Numbered from the stretch's first letter, positions 8,287 to 16,265 are shown. The stretch is 19,695 nt of DNA from an uncultured Butyrivibrio sp. (GCA_910577605.1 CAJTON010000001.1:43719-63413); one strand, 5' to 3'. The notes: a model not told the origin generated them from the letters alone. Program-made: numbers and translations.

Positions 8287-8338
8287 GGACACCCTGCGGG
8301 TATACCACTATGCGTGGGGAAACGACGCAAGAACAAGG
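8287..8338 (+). repeat. 52-nt two-hairpin repeat, copy A (diverged), leuB leader
   Basis: Aligns without gaps to the four later copies. Hairpin P1 is ACCC-TGC-GGGT (8291-8301); hairpin P2 is TGCGT (8311-8315) with ACGCA (8325-8329). Relative to the other copies, P1 pair 5-15 changes from C-G to A-T, pair 7-13 from T-A to C-G, and P2 pair 29-39 from C-G to T-A, so both stems are kept by compensatory changes. The copy is followed directly by AAAGG, part of the leuB ribosome binding site. In place of the start-Arg-stop mini-ORF of the other copies, the ATG at 8310 reads on in frame into leuB. Confidence 0.8.
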
Positions 8339-8351
8339 AAAGGATTTTTTT

Positions 8352-9458
8352 ATGAAAAATTATAAAGTAACGCTTATTCCGGGCGACGGAATTGGACCGG
8401 AGATAGTCGCGGAGGCAGTCAAGGTGCTTGACGCCGCCGGAGAAAAATTCGGATATTCGCTTGATTATACCAAAATTCTGATGGGAGGCTGCTCGATCGA
8501 CGAGTACGGAGAGCCGCTCACCGACGAGGCGGTAAATACCGCGAGATCCGGTGACGCGGTGCTTTTAGGAGCCGTCGGCGGCAATGTCGGCAATTCGAGG
8601 TGGTACGACGTAGCGCCGGATCTCAGACCGGAGGCGGGACTTTTAAAGATACGCAAGGAGCTTGAGCTTTTTGTTAATATGAGGCCGGCATACCTTTACG
8701 ACGAGCTTAAGGACGCGTGCCCGCTCAAAAACGAGGTCATAGGCGACGGTTTTGATATGGTCATAATGAGGGAACTGACCGGAGGACTTTATTTCGGAGA
8801 GAGATACACGAAGGAAATAGACGGAGTAATGACCGCGGTCGATACGCTTACATACAACGAGAACGAGATACGCAGGATAGCGGTCAAGGCTTTCGAGATA
8901 GCCATGAAAAGAAAAAAAACAGTCACAAGCGTAGATAAGGCGAATGTGCTCGATTCCTCAAGGCTGTGGCGCAAGGTCGTCAAGGAGGTGGCCGCGGATT
9001 ATCCCCAGGTCACATATACGGATATGCTTGTCGATAACTGCGCGATGCAGCTTGTAATGAATCCGGGACAGTTTGACGTGATACTTACGGAGAATATGTT
9101 CGGAGACATTCTTTCGGACGAGGCGAGCATGATAACAGGCTCGATCGGAATGCTCTCAAGCGCGAGCCTCGGAAAGACGAAGCTCGGTCTTTACGAGCCG
9201 TCTCACGGCTCCGCGCCCGACATTGCGGGCAAAAATATTGCCAATCCGATTGCGACGATACTTTCGGCGGCAATGATGTTAAGATATTCCTTTGACCTTG
9301 ACGACGCTGCGGACGCGATAGAAAAAGCGGTGGCGCAAGTTTTAAAGGACGGCTACAGAACGTCCGACATAATGTCCGAGGGCATGACGCTTGTCGGAAC
9401 CGATAAAATGGGTGATTTAATAAAAGAAACCCTCTGTAAGGATACCATTATGCGCTGA
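8352..9458 (+). CDS. leuB: 3-isopropylmalate dehydrogenase
   Basis: Oxidises and decarboxylates 3-isopropylmalate to 2-oxoisocaproate with NAD in leucine synthesis. The 368-residue protein has the hallmark N-terminus VTLIPGDGIGPEIV, RELTGGLYFG with catalytic Y147, SVDKANVL with catalytic K196, the metal-binding DNCAMQL and DILSDEAS segments, and the cofactor-binding GLYEPSHGSAPDIAGK. The start at 8352 is chosen because homologues begin just before KVTLIPGDG and AAGGAAAGG lies 8-9 nt upstream; an in-frame ATG at 8310 inside repeat copy A would add 14 unrelated residues. Oddly, the last 11 residues (KETLCKDTIMR) and the stop codon are encoded by repeat copy B, so the repeat appears to have grown into the gene end. 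leuA, leuC and leuD are not in the window. Confidence 0.96.
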   Translation: MKNYKVTLIPGDGIGPEIVAEAVKVLDAAGEKFGYSLDYTKILMGGCSIDEYGEPLTDEAVNTARSGDAVLLGAVGGNVGNSRWYDVAPDLRPEAGLLKIRKELELFVNMRPAYLYDELKDACPLKNEVIGDGFDMVIMRELTGGLYFGERYTKEIDGVMTAVDTLTYNENEIRRIAVKAFEIAMKRKKTVTSVDKANVLDSSRLWRKVVKEVAADYPQVTYTDMLVDNCAMQLVMNPGQFDVILTENMFGDILSDEASMITGSIGMLSSASLGKTKLGLYEPSHGSAPDIAGKNIANPIATILSAAMMLRYSFDLDDAADAIEKAVAQVLKDGYRTSDIMSEGMTLVGTDKMGDLIKETLCKDTIMR

Positions 9459-9530
9459 AAAACAGTGCAATAATAAAGAAACCCTCAGCGAGGATACCAT
9501 TATGCGCTGAAAAACAGCGCAAAAATAAAG
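9427..9530 (+). repeat. Two tandem 52-nt two-hairpin repeats (copies B and C) between leuB and ilvD
   Basis: Copy B spans 9427-9478 and copy C 9479-9530, with an exact 52-nt period. P2 is TGCGCTG with CAGTGCA in B (a G-U wobble) and CAGCGCA in C, around AAAAA. P1 is CCTC-AGC-GAGG in C and weakened in B (C-A mismatch). Copy B overlaps the leuB end: its ATGCGCTGA gives the last two residues and stop. Copy C is followed by AAAGG and then by AGGTGA at 9543-9548, the actual ilvD ribosome binding site. Confidence 0.85.
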
Positions 9531-9552
9531 AAAGGTTATAATAGGTGAATAT

Positions 9553-11217
9553 ATGAAAAGCGATGCAGTTAAATCAGGGGCGGCGCAGGCTCCCCACAGG
9601 TCTTTGTTCAACGCGCTGGGACTTACCAAGGAGGAAATGTCAAAGCCGCTTGTAGGAATCGTAAGCTCACAGAGCGAGATAATTCCGGGTCATATGAATC
9701 TTGATAAAATAGTTGAGGCTGTAAAGCTCGGCGTTGCGATGGCGGGAGGAACTCCCATCGTCGTTCCCGCGATAGCCGTCTGCGACGGGATCGCGATGGG
9801 GCATATCGGAATGAAATATTCTCTTGTCACAAGAGATCTTATCGCGGATTCAACGGAATGCCTTGCGACCGCGCATCAGTTTGACGCGCTCGTCATGGTT
9901 CCCAACTGCGACAAAAACGTGCCGGGACTTCTTATGGCGGCGGCGAGAATAAACGTGCCGACGGTATTCGTAAGCGGCGGTCCTATGCTTGCCGGTCATG
10001 TAAAGGGCTGCAAAACAAGCCTTTCCAGTATGTTTGAGGCGGTCGGAGCGTATTCCGCGGGCAAAATAACAGTCGAGGAGCTTGACGAATACGAGAATAA
10101 CGCCTGCCCTACCTGCGGTTCATGTTCCGGAATGTACACCGCAAACAGCATGAACTGTCTTACTGAGGCGATAGGAATGGGACTTAAAGGCAACGGAACG
10201 ATACCCGCCGTGTATTCCGACAGGATAAAGCTTGCCAAACACGCGGGCATGAAGGTCATGGAGCTCCTTGAGAAAAACATCAGACCGCTCGACATTATGA
10301 CCGAGGAGGCGTTTATGAACGCGCTGACGGTGGATATGGCGCTGGGCTGCTCCACAAATACGATGCTTCACCTTCCTGCGATCGCGAGAGAAGCGGGCGT
10401 TGAGCTTAACCTTGATATCGCGAACGAGATAAGCGCGAGAACTCCTAATCTCTGCCATCTCGCTCCCGCGGGACATACTTATATGGAGGAACTTAATGAA
10501 GCCGGCGGAATATATGCCGTTATGAATGAACTCTCTAAGAAGAATTTGTTAAATCTTGACTTAATTACCGCCACAGGCAAGACTGTCGGCGAAAATATCG
10601 CGGGCTGTGTAAATAAAAATGCCGAGGTCATCAGACCTGTAGACGATCCTTACAGCGAAACGGGTGGAATCGCGGTTCTGCGCGGCAACATAGCGCCGGA
10701 TTCCTGCGTTGTAAAGCGTTCGGCTGTCGTGCCGGAGATGCTTGTACACGAAGGTCCCGCAAGGGTTTTTGACTGTGAGGAGAACGCGATAGACGCAATA
10801 AAGGGCGGCAGGATAGTATCGGGCGACGTGGTAGTAATCAGATATGAGGGACCCAAGGGCGGTCCGGGAATGAGAGAGATGTTGAATCCCACATCCGCGA
10901 TCGCGGGAATGGGACTTGGCTCAAGCGTTGCGCTTATAACGGACGGACGCTTTTCGGGAGCGTCAAGAGGAGCTTCGATCGGTCATGTTTCGCCCGAGGC
11001 GGCAGTCGGAGGCCCAATCGCGCTTATTGAGGAGGGCGATATAATAAGCATCGACATACCCGCAAATACGATAAACGTTAAGCTTGACGAGTCGGAGTTA
11101 GAAGCGCGCAAGGCAAAATGGCAGCCCAGAGAGCCTAAGGTCACAACGGGATATCTCGCCCGTTATGCCAAAATGGTAACCTCGGCGGACAAGGGCGCAG
11201 TTCTTGAAATAAAGTAA
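9553..11217 (+). CDS. ilvD: Dihydroxy-acid dehydratase
   Basis: Iron-sulfur enzyme that dehydrates 2,3-dihydroxy-isovalerate and -methylvalerate to the 2-oxo acids in valine, leucine and isoleucine synthesis. The 554-residue length is normal. The N-terminus MKSDAVKSG and the motifs VPNCDKNVPG (C119), CPTCGSCSGMYTANSMNCL (C185, C188, C191), GCSTNT and TDGRFSGASRG are all present. The early loop reads IIPGH, as in E. coli-type enzymes, without the third Cys found there in [2Fe-2S] plant-type enzymes, so an oxygen-sensitive [4Fe-4S] cluster is likely (inference from family knowledge). AGGTGA stands 4 nt before the ATG. ilvB follows after 15 nt with no terminator, so they form an operon. Confidence 0.97.
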   Translation: MKSDAVKSGAAQAPHRSLFNALGLTKEEMSKPLVGIVSSQSEIIPGHMNLDKIVEAVKLGVAMAGGTPIVVPAIAVCDGIAMGHIGMKYSLVTRDLIADSTECLATAHQFDALVMVPNCDKNVPGLLMAAARINVPTVFVSGGPMLAGHVKGCKTSLSSMFEAVGAYSAGKITVEELDEYENNACPTCGSCSGMYTANSMNCLTEAIGMGLKGNGTIPAVYSDRIKLAKHAGMKVMELLEKNIRPLDIMTEEAFMNALTVDMALGCSTNTMLHLPAIAREAGVELNLDIANEISARTPNLCHLAPAGHTYMEELNEAGGIYAVMNELSKKNLLNLDLITATGKTVGENIAGCVNKNAEVIRPVDDPYSETGGIAVLRGNIAPDSCVVKRSAVVPEMLVHEGPARVFDCEENAIDAIKGGRIVSGDVVVIRYEGPKGGPGMREMLNPTSAIAGMGLGSSVALITDGRFSGASRGASIGHVSPEAAVGGPIALIEEGDIISIDIPANTINVKLDESELEARKAKWQPREPKVTTGYLARYAKMVTSADKGAVLEIK

Positions 11218-11232
11218 AGTCGGAGAGAGAAA

Positions 11233-12890
11233 ATGCAGCTTACAGGTTCACAGATTTTAATCGAATGCTTGAAGGAACAGGGAGTAGATACGGTCTTCGG
11301 TTATCCGGGCGGTTCTATTCTGAATGTTTATGACGAGCTTTATAAACATTCGTCGGAGATAAATCATATTTTAACATCGCATGAGCAGGGAGCCGCGCAC
11401 GCCGCGGACGGCTACGCGAGGGCGACGGGAAAGGTCGGAGTGTGTCTGGCTACGTCAGGTCCGGGAGCGGCCAATCTTGTTACGGGAATTGCGACCGCGT
11501 ATATGGATTCCGTACCGGTGGTGGCGATAACCTGCAATGTGGGCGTGCCGCTTCTGGGAAAGGATAGCTTTCAGGAAATAGATATAGTCGGCGTTACCCT
11601 GCCAAACATAATTATATAGTAAAAGATGTCAATATTCTTGCGGACACGCTCAGAAAGGCATTTACCATTGCCAGAAGCGGCAGACCCGGTCCGGTGCTTG
11701 TGGACATACCAAAGGACGTTACTGCGCAGACCGCTGAATATACCGCCAAGGCTCCGCTTAAAATTACAAGGGATAAGTCGGGCATAACTCCGGAGGCGAT
11801 CGGCACTGCCGTGGATATGATAAAAAAATCCCGGAAGCCCTTTGTATTCGTCGGCGGCGGCGCGGTCATCGCGGGCGCGAGCGGCGAGCTTGACGAGTTT
11901 GTCGCCAAAATTGACGCTCCGGTGGCGGATTCTCTTATGGGAAAGGGCGCTTACGACGGAAGAAGGGAAAACTATACCGGAATGCTCGGAATGCACGGCA
12001 CAAAGACGTCGAATTTCGGAGTTATGGAGTGCGACCTCCTGATAGTAGTAGGCGCGAGATTCTCGGACCGCGTAACCGGAGATACGACAAAGTTTGCTCC
12101 CAACGCTAAAATACTCCAGCTTGATGTCGATCCTGCCGAGATAAACAAAAATATCCGCGTAGACGCATGCGTTATAGGAGATATAAAGGATATTCTGCGC
12201 GCTCTTAACGCCAATCTTGAGACTTGCAGACATGAAGAGTGGATGGAGCATATTATCAAAATGAAATCTGAATATCCGCTTAAGTATGCCGGGGACAGAC
12301 TTACAGGTCCTTTTATAGTCGAAAAGCTTTATGAGGTAACAAACGGGGACGCCGTTATCACGACCGAGGTCGGACAGCATCAGATGTGGACGGCGCAGTA
12401 TTACAAATACAGTAAGCCCCGCACGCTTATCACTTCGGGAGGTCTCGGAACGATGGGCTACGGACTTGGAGCCGCGATTGGAGCCAAAATGGGGCGAAAG
12501 GACAAAACTGTTATAAATGTCGCCGGAGACGGCTGCTTCAGAATGAACATGAACGAGCTTGCCACAGCGGTAAGGCATAATATTCCGGTTATCGAGATAG
12601 TGGTGAACAACCATGTGCTCGGAATGGTGCGTCAGTGGCAGACGCTTTATTACGGCGAGCGCTATTCGTATACTGTGCTAAACGACGGCGTGGATTATGT
12701 GAAGCTTGCCGAGGCCATGGGAGCGAAGGCGTTCCGCGTCACACGAGCGGAGGAGTTCGAGCCTGCGCTCAGGGAGGCGGTAAGCCTTGACATTCCGTGT
12801 CTTATCGACTGCGTTATCGAAAAAGACGACAAGGTAATGCCGATGGTGTCTCCGGGGGCGTCTCTTGCCGATACTTTTGACGATATTTAA
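11233..12890 (+). pseudogene. ilvB: Acetolactate synthase large subunit, frameshifted
   Basis: ThDP enzyme that condenses two pyruvates, or pyruvate and 2-oxobutyrate, in the first common step of branched-chain amino acid synthesis. The first frame (11233-11619) carries VFGYPGGSILNVYDEL, the catalytic E51 in SHEQGAAHAADGYARATG, and KDSFQEIDIVGVTLP, then runs into a stop. Homology resumes at once in another frame from 11604 (KHNYIVKDVN) and continues to 12890 with the ThDP motif GDGCFRMNMNEL and NNHVLGMVRQWQ. Where homologues read L-P-I-T-K, only two bases lie between the Leu and Lys codons instead of nine, so 7 nt appear lost. Both halves are otherwise well conserved, so the lesion is recent or is an assembly error. 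No ilvN regulatory subunit follows. Confidence 0.9.
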
Positions 12891-12899
12891 GCAAGACGC

Positions 12900-13003
12900 T
12901 TGAGCTCTGCGAGGATACCGTTATGCGCTGAAAAACGGCGCAGAAATAAAGAAACCCTCTGCGAGGATACCGTTATGCGCTGAAATACAGCGCAGAAATA
13001 AAG
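12900..13003 (+). repeat. Two tandem 52-nt two-hairpin repeats (copies D and E) after ilvB
   Basis: Copy D spans 12900-12951 (its first few bases diverge) and copy E 12952-13003, again with an exact 52-nt period. P2 is TGCGCTG with CGGCGCA in D (a T-G wobble) and CAGCGCA in E. P1 is CCTC-TGC-GAGG in E and lacks its outer pair in D. Both carry GAGG, 8 nt, then ATGCGCTGA. Copy E is followed by AAAGG at 13004-13008, just before the next gene. Confidence 0.85.
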
Positions 13004-13019
13004 AAAGGAATAGGGGAGT

Positions 13020-15113
13020 ATGAAAAGGAAGTCTTTTGCGGGCAGGCTCCCAAAGGGCGTTGTTTTTGCGTTGTGCAGCCTTGCGGCATGCGTCTTCGCG
13101 GAAATTTTTATTTTTAATATGAATTTCATGCACCTTTGGGGAAGAAAATACGAGGAGACCGTACTGCCTTTTTCTCAGGCGCAGACGATAAACTTTGACG
13201 CCGAAAAGCTGCTGAGCGAGGGAGAGGGGAGGACCGTCATCGAATTTAAGGAGGTCGGGATCCCTGTGGGAACGGTCGCGCTCGACATAGACCTTATCGG
13301 ACTTGATACCCTTCATATAAGCGTCGATGCGGCGGACGATACCAACGCGGAGTACAGATATGGGATAGCGGAGTTTGACGTCATCAAGGGCAATGAAAAA
13401 AGCAGCGTTATTCCGTTAAATCTTTCGGGCAATGTTCATAAGCTCAGGTTTACTTTTTCCGTTGATGATAATTGTTATGTCGGAATATCCCGGATAAAGC
13501 TGAATAAGCCCGTCGGGATACATTTTTCTTTTGTAAGAGTGCTTATGATATGGGCGGGAATCGTTCTCATATATCTTATGACGGCGTCAAAGATTTTTAA
13601 AAAGCCGTTTGAGGAGAACGAAGAGATCGTTAAAATATGCGCTTATTGTCTTACGGGCGTACTCATATTGACCGCGCTTATGATGACCAATTCGGTCAGG
13701 TGGGCGACCTCCGATAACACGATTGCGGACGACTTCACTTCAAAACACGGAAATCAGATCACGCAGGAAATCGTGGACGCTTTCGAGGCGGGGCGCACCG
13801 ACCTGCTCATAGATATGAACGATAAGCTCCTTGAGCTTGAGAACCCGTATGACTGGAGTCAGAGAGACGATATAGGCAGTTATCCGTGGGATCATCTGCT
13901 GTACGAGGGCAAATATTATTCTTATTACGGAGTTGCCCCCGTTCTTGCCTTATTTTTGCCGTACCATAAGCTGACGGGATATTATTTTCCTTCGGTGTGG
14001 GCGATATGGCTTTTCGGGTGCATCGGTATATTTTTCCTCACCAAGACGTATCTTTGCCTTGTGCGCAAATTTCTGGGCAGAACAAGGTCGTCCCTCGTGC
14101 TCATGGGGCTTTTTATGATGCAGCTTGTAAGCGGGATATGGTTCTGCTTCAATCTGAAAAATTTCTATGAGATAGCCCAGACCTGCGGCTTTGCGTGCGT
14201 GACCGCGGGGGCGTATTTCCTGATAAGCTCCAATGTTGTGGGCGAGGGGAAAATAAGCAACGCAAGACTTGCCGCGGCAACAGCATTTCTGAGTCTTGGC
14301 GTGCTGTCGAGGCCCACCTTGGCGGTGTACTGCGTGGCGGCTCTTATTTTTGTGTACGCTGGCTTTAAAAGAAAGAAAGCGCTCTACGAGGGAGGCGGCA
14401 AGGCGAGATATTATATACCCTACTGGCTTTGCGCGCTTCTTCCGTTCGTGCTGTTCGGCGGTTTTCAGATGTGGTACAATTACGCGCGCTTCGGCTCGTT
14501 TTTGGACTTCGGAATACAGTATTCGCTGACGATAAACGACTTTACAAGGGCGGAGTACCATACTCATTTTGTCGCGATAGGCTTTTGGAACTATCTTTTC
14601 GCGTTTCCTTGGTTCAGTCAGGATTTCCCGTTTATAATTCCGTCGTCGGTGGACAAGTTCCATCCTAACGGGTATTATTTTGTGGCGACAGCCACGGCGA
14701 TAGGGCTGCTTTGGAAGGCTCTGCCGATTTTTTCCTACGGCTACGGCATCAAGGCGTACCGTTTGAGCGGCTGCAAGGAAAAAAGGATGTACGTTCTTAT
14801 AATAATCGTCTGCTGTCTGCTTGCCCCCGCCGTGATAATTGCTTCGATATGGGAGAGCGGTTACGGGGCGCGTTACTGCGTCGATTTCGCATGGCAGCTC
14901 CTCACGGGAGCGCTGATAATCGCGTTTATGATCTACAACAGGGCCGGAGAGAGTATAAAGAAGCATCTGAACAGGCTTATGGTCCTTGCGTGCGTTATAT
15001 GCTTGATTCTCGTCGCTTCGCAGACCTTAATGTGGGTGCTTAACGGAAGCCTTACCTCCGAGGGAAGGCGGGCGATATTGTCCTTCGGAAGACTGTGGGA
15101 ATTTTGGAGATGA
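13020..15113 (+). CDS. Large multi-TM membrane protein resembling GT-C glycosyltransferases
   Basis: A 697-residue polytopic membrane protein with about a dozen hydrophobic segments. After TM1 (about 13-33) comes a soluble beta-rich region (about 45-165) that is probably outside the membrane, then TM2 (about 170-190). A second large extracytoplasmic loop follows (about 228-300), ending in the aromatic YPWDHLLYEGKYYSYYGVAP, and the remaining membrane helices alternate with short basic loops. One N-terminal helix, a long acidic first loop and aromatic loops recall GT-C transferases that use polyprenyl-phosphate sugars, but I see no decisive catalytic motif, so this is tentative. Ribosome binding may use AAAGGAA at 13004-13010; GGGGAG is only 1 nt from the ATG. 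It lies directly behind repeat copies D and E and 4 nt before the phosphoesterase gene. Confidence 0.6.
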   Translation: MKRKSFAGRLPKGVVFALCSLAACVFAEIFIFNMNFMHLWGRKYEETVLPFSQAQTINFDAEKLLSEGEGRTVIEFKEVGIPVGTVALDIDLIGLDTLHISVDAADDTNAEYRYGIAEFDVIKGNEKSSVIPLNLSGNVHKLRFTFSVDDNCYVGISRIKLNKPVGIHFSFVRVLMIWAGIVLIYLMTASKIFKKPFEENEEIVKICAYCLTGVLILTALMMTNSVRWATSDNTIADDFTSKHGNQITQEIVDAFEAGRTDLLIDMNDKLLELENPYDWSQRDDIGSYPWDHLLYEGKYYSYYGVAPVLALFLPYHKLTGYYFPSVWAIWLFGCIGIFFLTKTYLCLVRKFLGRTRSSLVLMGLFMMQLVSGIWFCFNLKNFYEIAQTCGFACVTAGAYFLISSNVVGEGKISNARLAAATAFLSLGVLSRPTLAVYCVAALIFVYAGFKRKKALYEGGGKARYYIPYWLCALLPFVLFGGFQMWYNYARFGSFLDFGIQYSLTINDFTRAEYHTHFVAIGFWNYLFAFPWFSQDFPFIIPSSVDKFHPNGYYFVATATAIGLLWKALPIFSYGYGIKAYRLSGCKEKRMYVLIIIVCCLLAPAVIIASIWESGYGARYCVDFAWQLLTGALIIAFMIYNRAGESIKKHLNRLMVLACVICLILVASQTLMWVLNGSLTSEGRRAILSFGRLWEFWR

Positions 15114-15117
15114 TATT

Positions 15118-15657
15118 ATGAAATACGCGGTAGAATTGTATTACGATAAAAATACGGAAAACAAGCTTTTTGAACTGGCAAAGATGATTGCCGACAAGGA
15201 AATCAGCACAAGGTTTTTGGAGTATAAAACAAGACCTCATCTTACTCTGGCGTGCTTCAATGATGTGGATGAGGCTTTGTGCATAGAAAAATTAACCTCA
15301 TTTGCGGGAAATCATCAGGTGATGCCCGCATACATCGGTTCGGTGGGAATGTTTAACGATACTAAAACGATTTTTGTATCGCCTGTAATGAACAGCCGTA
15401 TGTATCAATTTCAGAGAGAACTTCACGAATGTCTGCGTGATTTCGACACAAACGGTTATGAGTGGTACCTTCCTGATCGGTGGGTGCCGCATTGCGCAGT
15501 CGCGCTCACGGGGGAGGATAAGGACGAAGCTTTTTTTCAGGCAAGCGATCTGATACTGCGTGAGTTCAAAAAAATGAGCGGGGAATTTGTTTCCATTGGC
15601 TTGGTAAAAATTACGTTCCCGGTTGAAGAAGTATATACGGCTGAATTACGAGGCTAA
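15118..15657 (+). CDS. 2H phosphoesterase (2'-5' RNA ligase-like) protein
   Basis: A 179-residue cytosolic protein of the LigT/2H superfamily, whose members hydrolyse or ligate cyclic or 2'-5' phosphoesters in RNA and nucleotides. The first catalytic motif is clear: RPHLTLACF with H41 and T43. The second is WVPHCAVAL with H126, but the usual Thr or Ser two residues on is Ala128, so activity may be altered. The rest follows the family's beta-alpha pattern. It starts 4 nt after the membrane protein stop and is probably translated from the same mRNA. The stop lies 5 nt from the end of the convergent radical SAM gene, leaving no room for a terminator between them. The substrate is unknown. Confidence 0.75.
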   Translation: MKYAVELYYDKNTENKLFELAKMIADKEISTRFLEYKTRPHLTLACFNDVDEALCIEKLTSFAGNHQVMPAYIGSVGMFNDTKTIFVSPVMNSRMYQFQRELHECLRDFDTNGYEWYLPDRWVPHCAVALTGEDKDEAFFQASDLILREFKKMSGEFVSIGLVKITFPVEEVYTAELRG

Positions 15658-15662
15658 GGTTT

Positions 15663-16265
15663 TCAATCCTCCCACGGGCGTATCCGGTATTTTGCGCCTA
15701 TCTGCCCGCATATCCTGCGGCATTCCTCTTCTTCTTCAGGAGAAATCGTGGTGGCTACGGTAGTCATAACCACGTTTGGTACATATTTTACCGCGCTTTT
15801 CGCGAAATCGATCATCGCGTCGAAGGAGCCGATACCGAAACGGCTGCGCGTAAGCTCGTAATAGCGTTCCTTGTTAGGCGTGTTAAGGCTTATTGACACC
15901 GTGTCGATAAGACCCTCCATATCGGGGCAGATGTCCCTGCCGTTTATAAGATTGCCTAGACCGTTGGTGTTGATGCGCGTTTTTTTGCCGAAGGTATCCT
16001 TTACATAACGGGCAGCCTGCAAAACAGCGTCGATCCTCTCGGTAGGTTCGCCGAAGCCGCAGAAAACGACCTCATTGAAATCGTCCATATTGAAATTGGC
16101 GAAATCCGCTATGATCTCTTCGGCGGAAGGCTCGCGCTCAAGCCACAGAGTGCCGGAGCCCTCCATGCTGTCCCTTGTCTGGCGTAGGCAGAAGGTGCAG
16201 GCGCAGGGGCATTTGTTGGTAAGATTGACATAGAGATTGTTGTGTACTTTATATAAAATAGTCAT
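15663..16265 (-). CDS. Radical SAM protein, TatD-associated type
   Basis: A 200-residue radical SAM enzyme. The CX3CX2C cluster motif is at C19, C23 and C26 (within NKCPCACTFC), followed by the SAM-contact motif GFGEP at 70-74 and further barrel strands (RINTNGLGNL, SISLNTP). The short length and the start YVNLTNKCPCACTFCLR match the small family usually linked to tatD in Clostridia (TIGR04038 as I recall it), although no tatD gene is in the window. AAAAGGAG on the minus strand (16280-16273) lies 7 nt before the ATG. It sits 54 nt downstream of the pyridoxamine kinase gene, with a strong hairpin between. The reaction is unknown; there is no SPASM-like C-terminal extension. Confidence 0.85.
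   Translation of the reverse strand: MTILYKVHNNLYVNLTNKCPCACTFCLRQTRDSMEGSGTLWLEREPSAEEIIADFANFNMDDFNEVVFCGFGEPTERIDAVLQAARYVKDTFGKKTRINTNGLGNLINGRDICPDMEGLIDTVSISLNTPNKERYYELTRSRFGIGSFDAMIDFAKSAVKYVPNVVMTTVATTISPEEEEECRRICGQIGAKYRIRPWED

Noticed and set aside
8258..8351. T-box or ppGpp-type riboswitch in the leuB leader
   Set aside because: The leader is under 100 nt, has no T-box antiterminator sequence (AGGGTGGNACC), and none of the ykkC-type conserved segments that I know; only the repeat is seen.
8310..8351. LeuB start at the ATG at 8310
   Set aside because: It adds 14 residues unlike any LeuB N-terminus, while the ATG at 8352 has a good ribosome binding site and begins at the conserved position.
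11571..12614. A 347-codon open frame on the minus strand
   Set aside because: It lies wholly opposite the conserved ilvB sequence and has no recognisable protein features; it is a by-product of codon bias.
11233..12890. Programmed ribosomal frameshift in ilvB
   Set aside because: No slippery heptamer fits the required -1 shift near 11599-11617, and the missing family residues (Pro-Ile-Thr) point to deleted bases rather than recoding.
9427..13003. The 52-nt repeats as a CRISPR array
   Set aside because: Copies are directly adjacent without spacers, only two per place, and no cas gene is present.
12887..13316. Minus-strand frames with repeated AHNGIL-type peptides near both repeat arrays
   Set aside because: The repeated peptide is just the reverse translation of the 52-nt DNA repeat; there is no ribosome binding site or conserved protein.
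13950..14966. A 338-codon minus-strand open frame
   Set aside because: It is opposite the large membrane protein, whose frame has clear TM segments and family-like motifs; the antisense product is an Arg/His-rich shadow.
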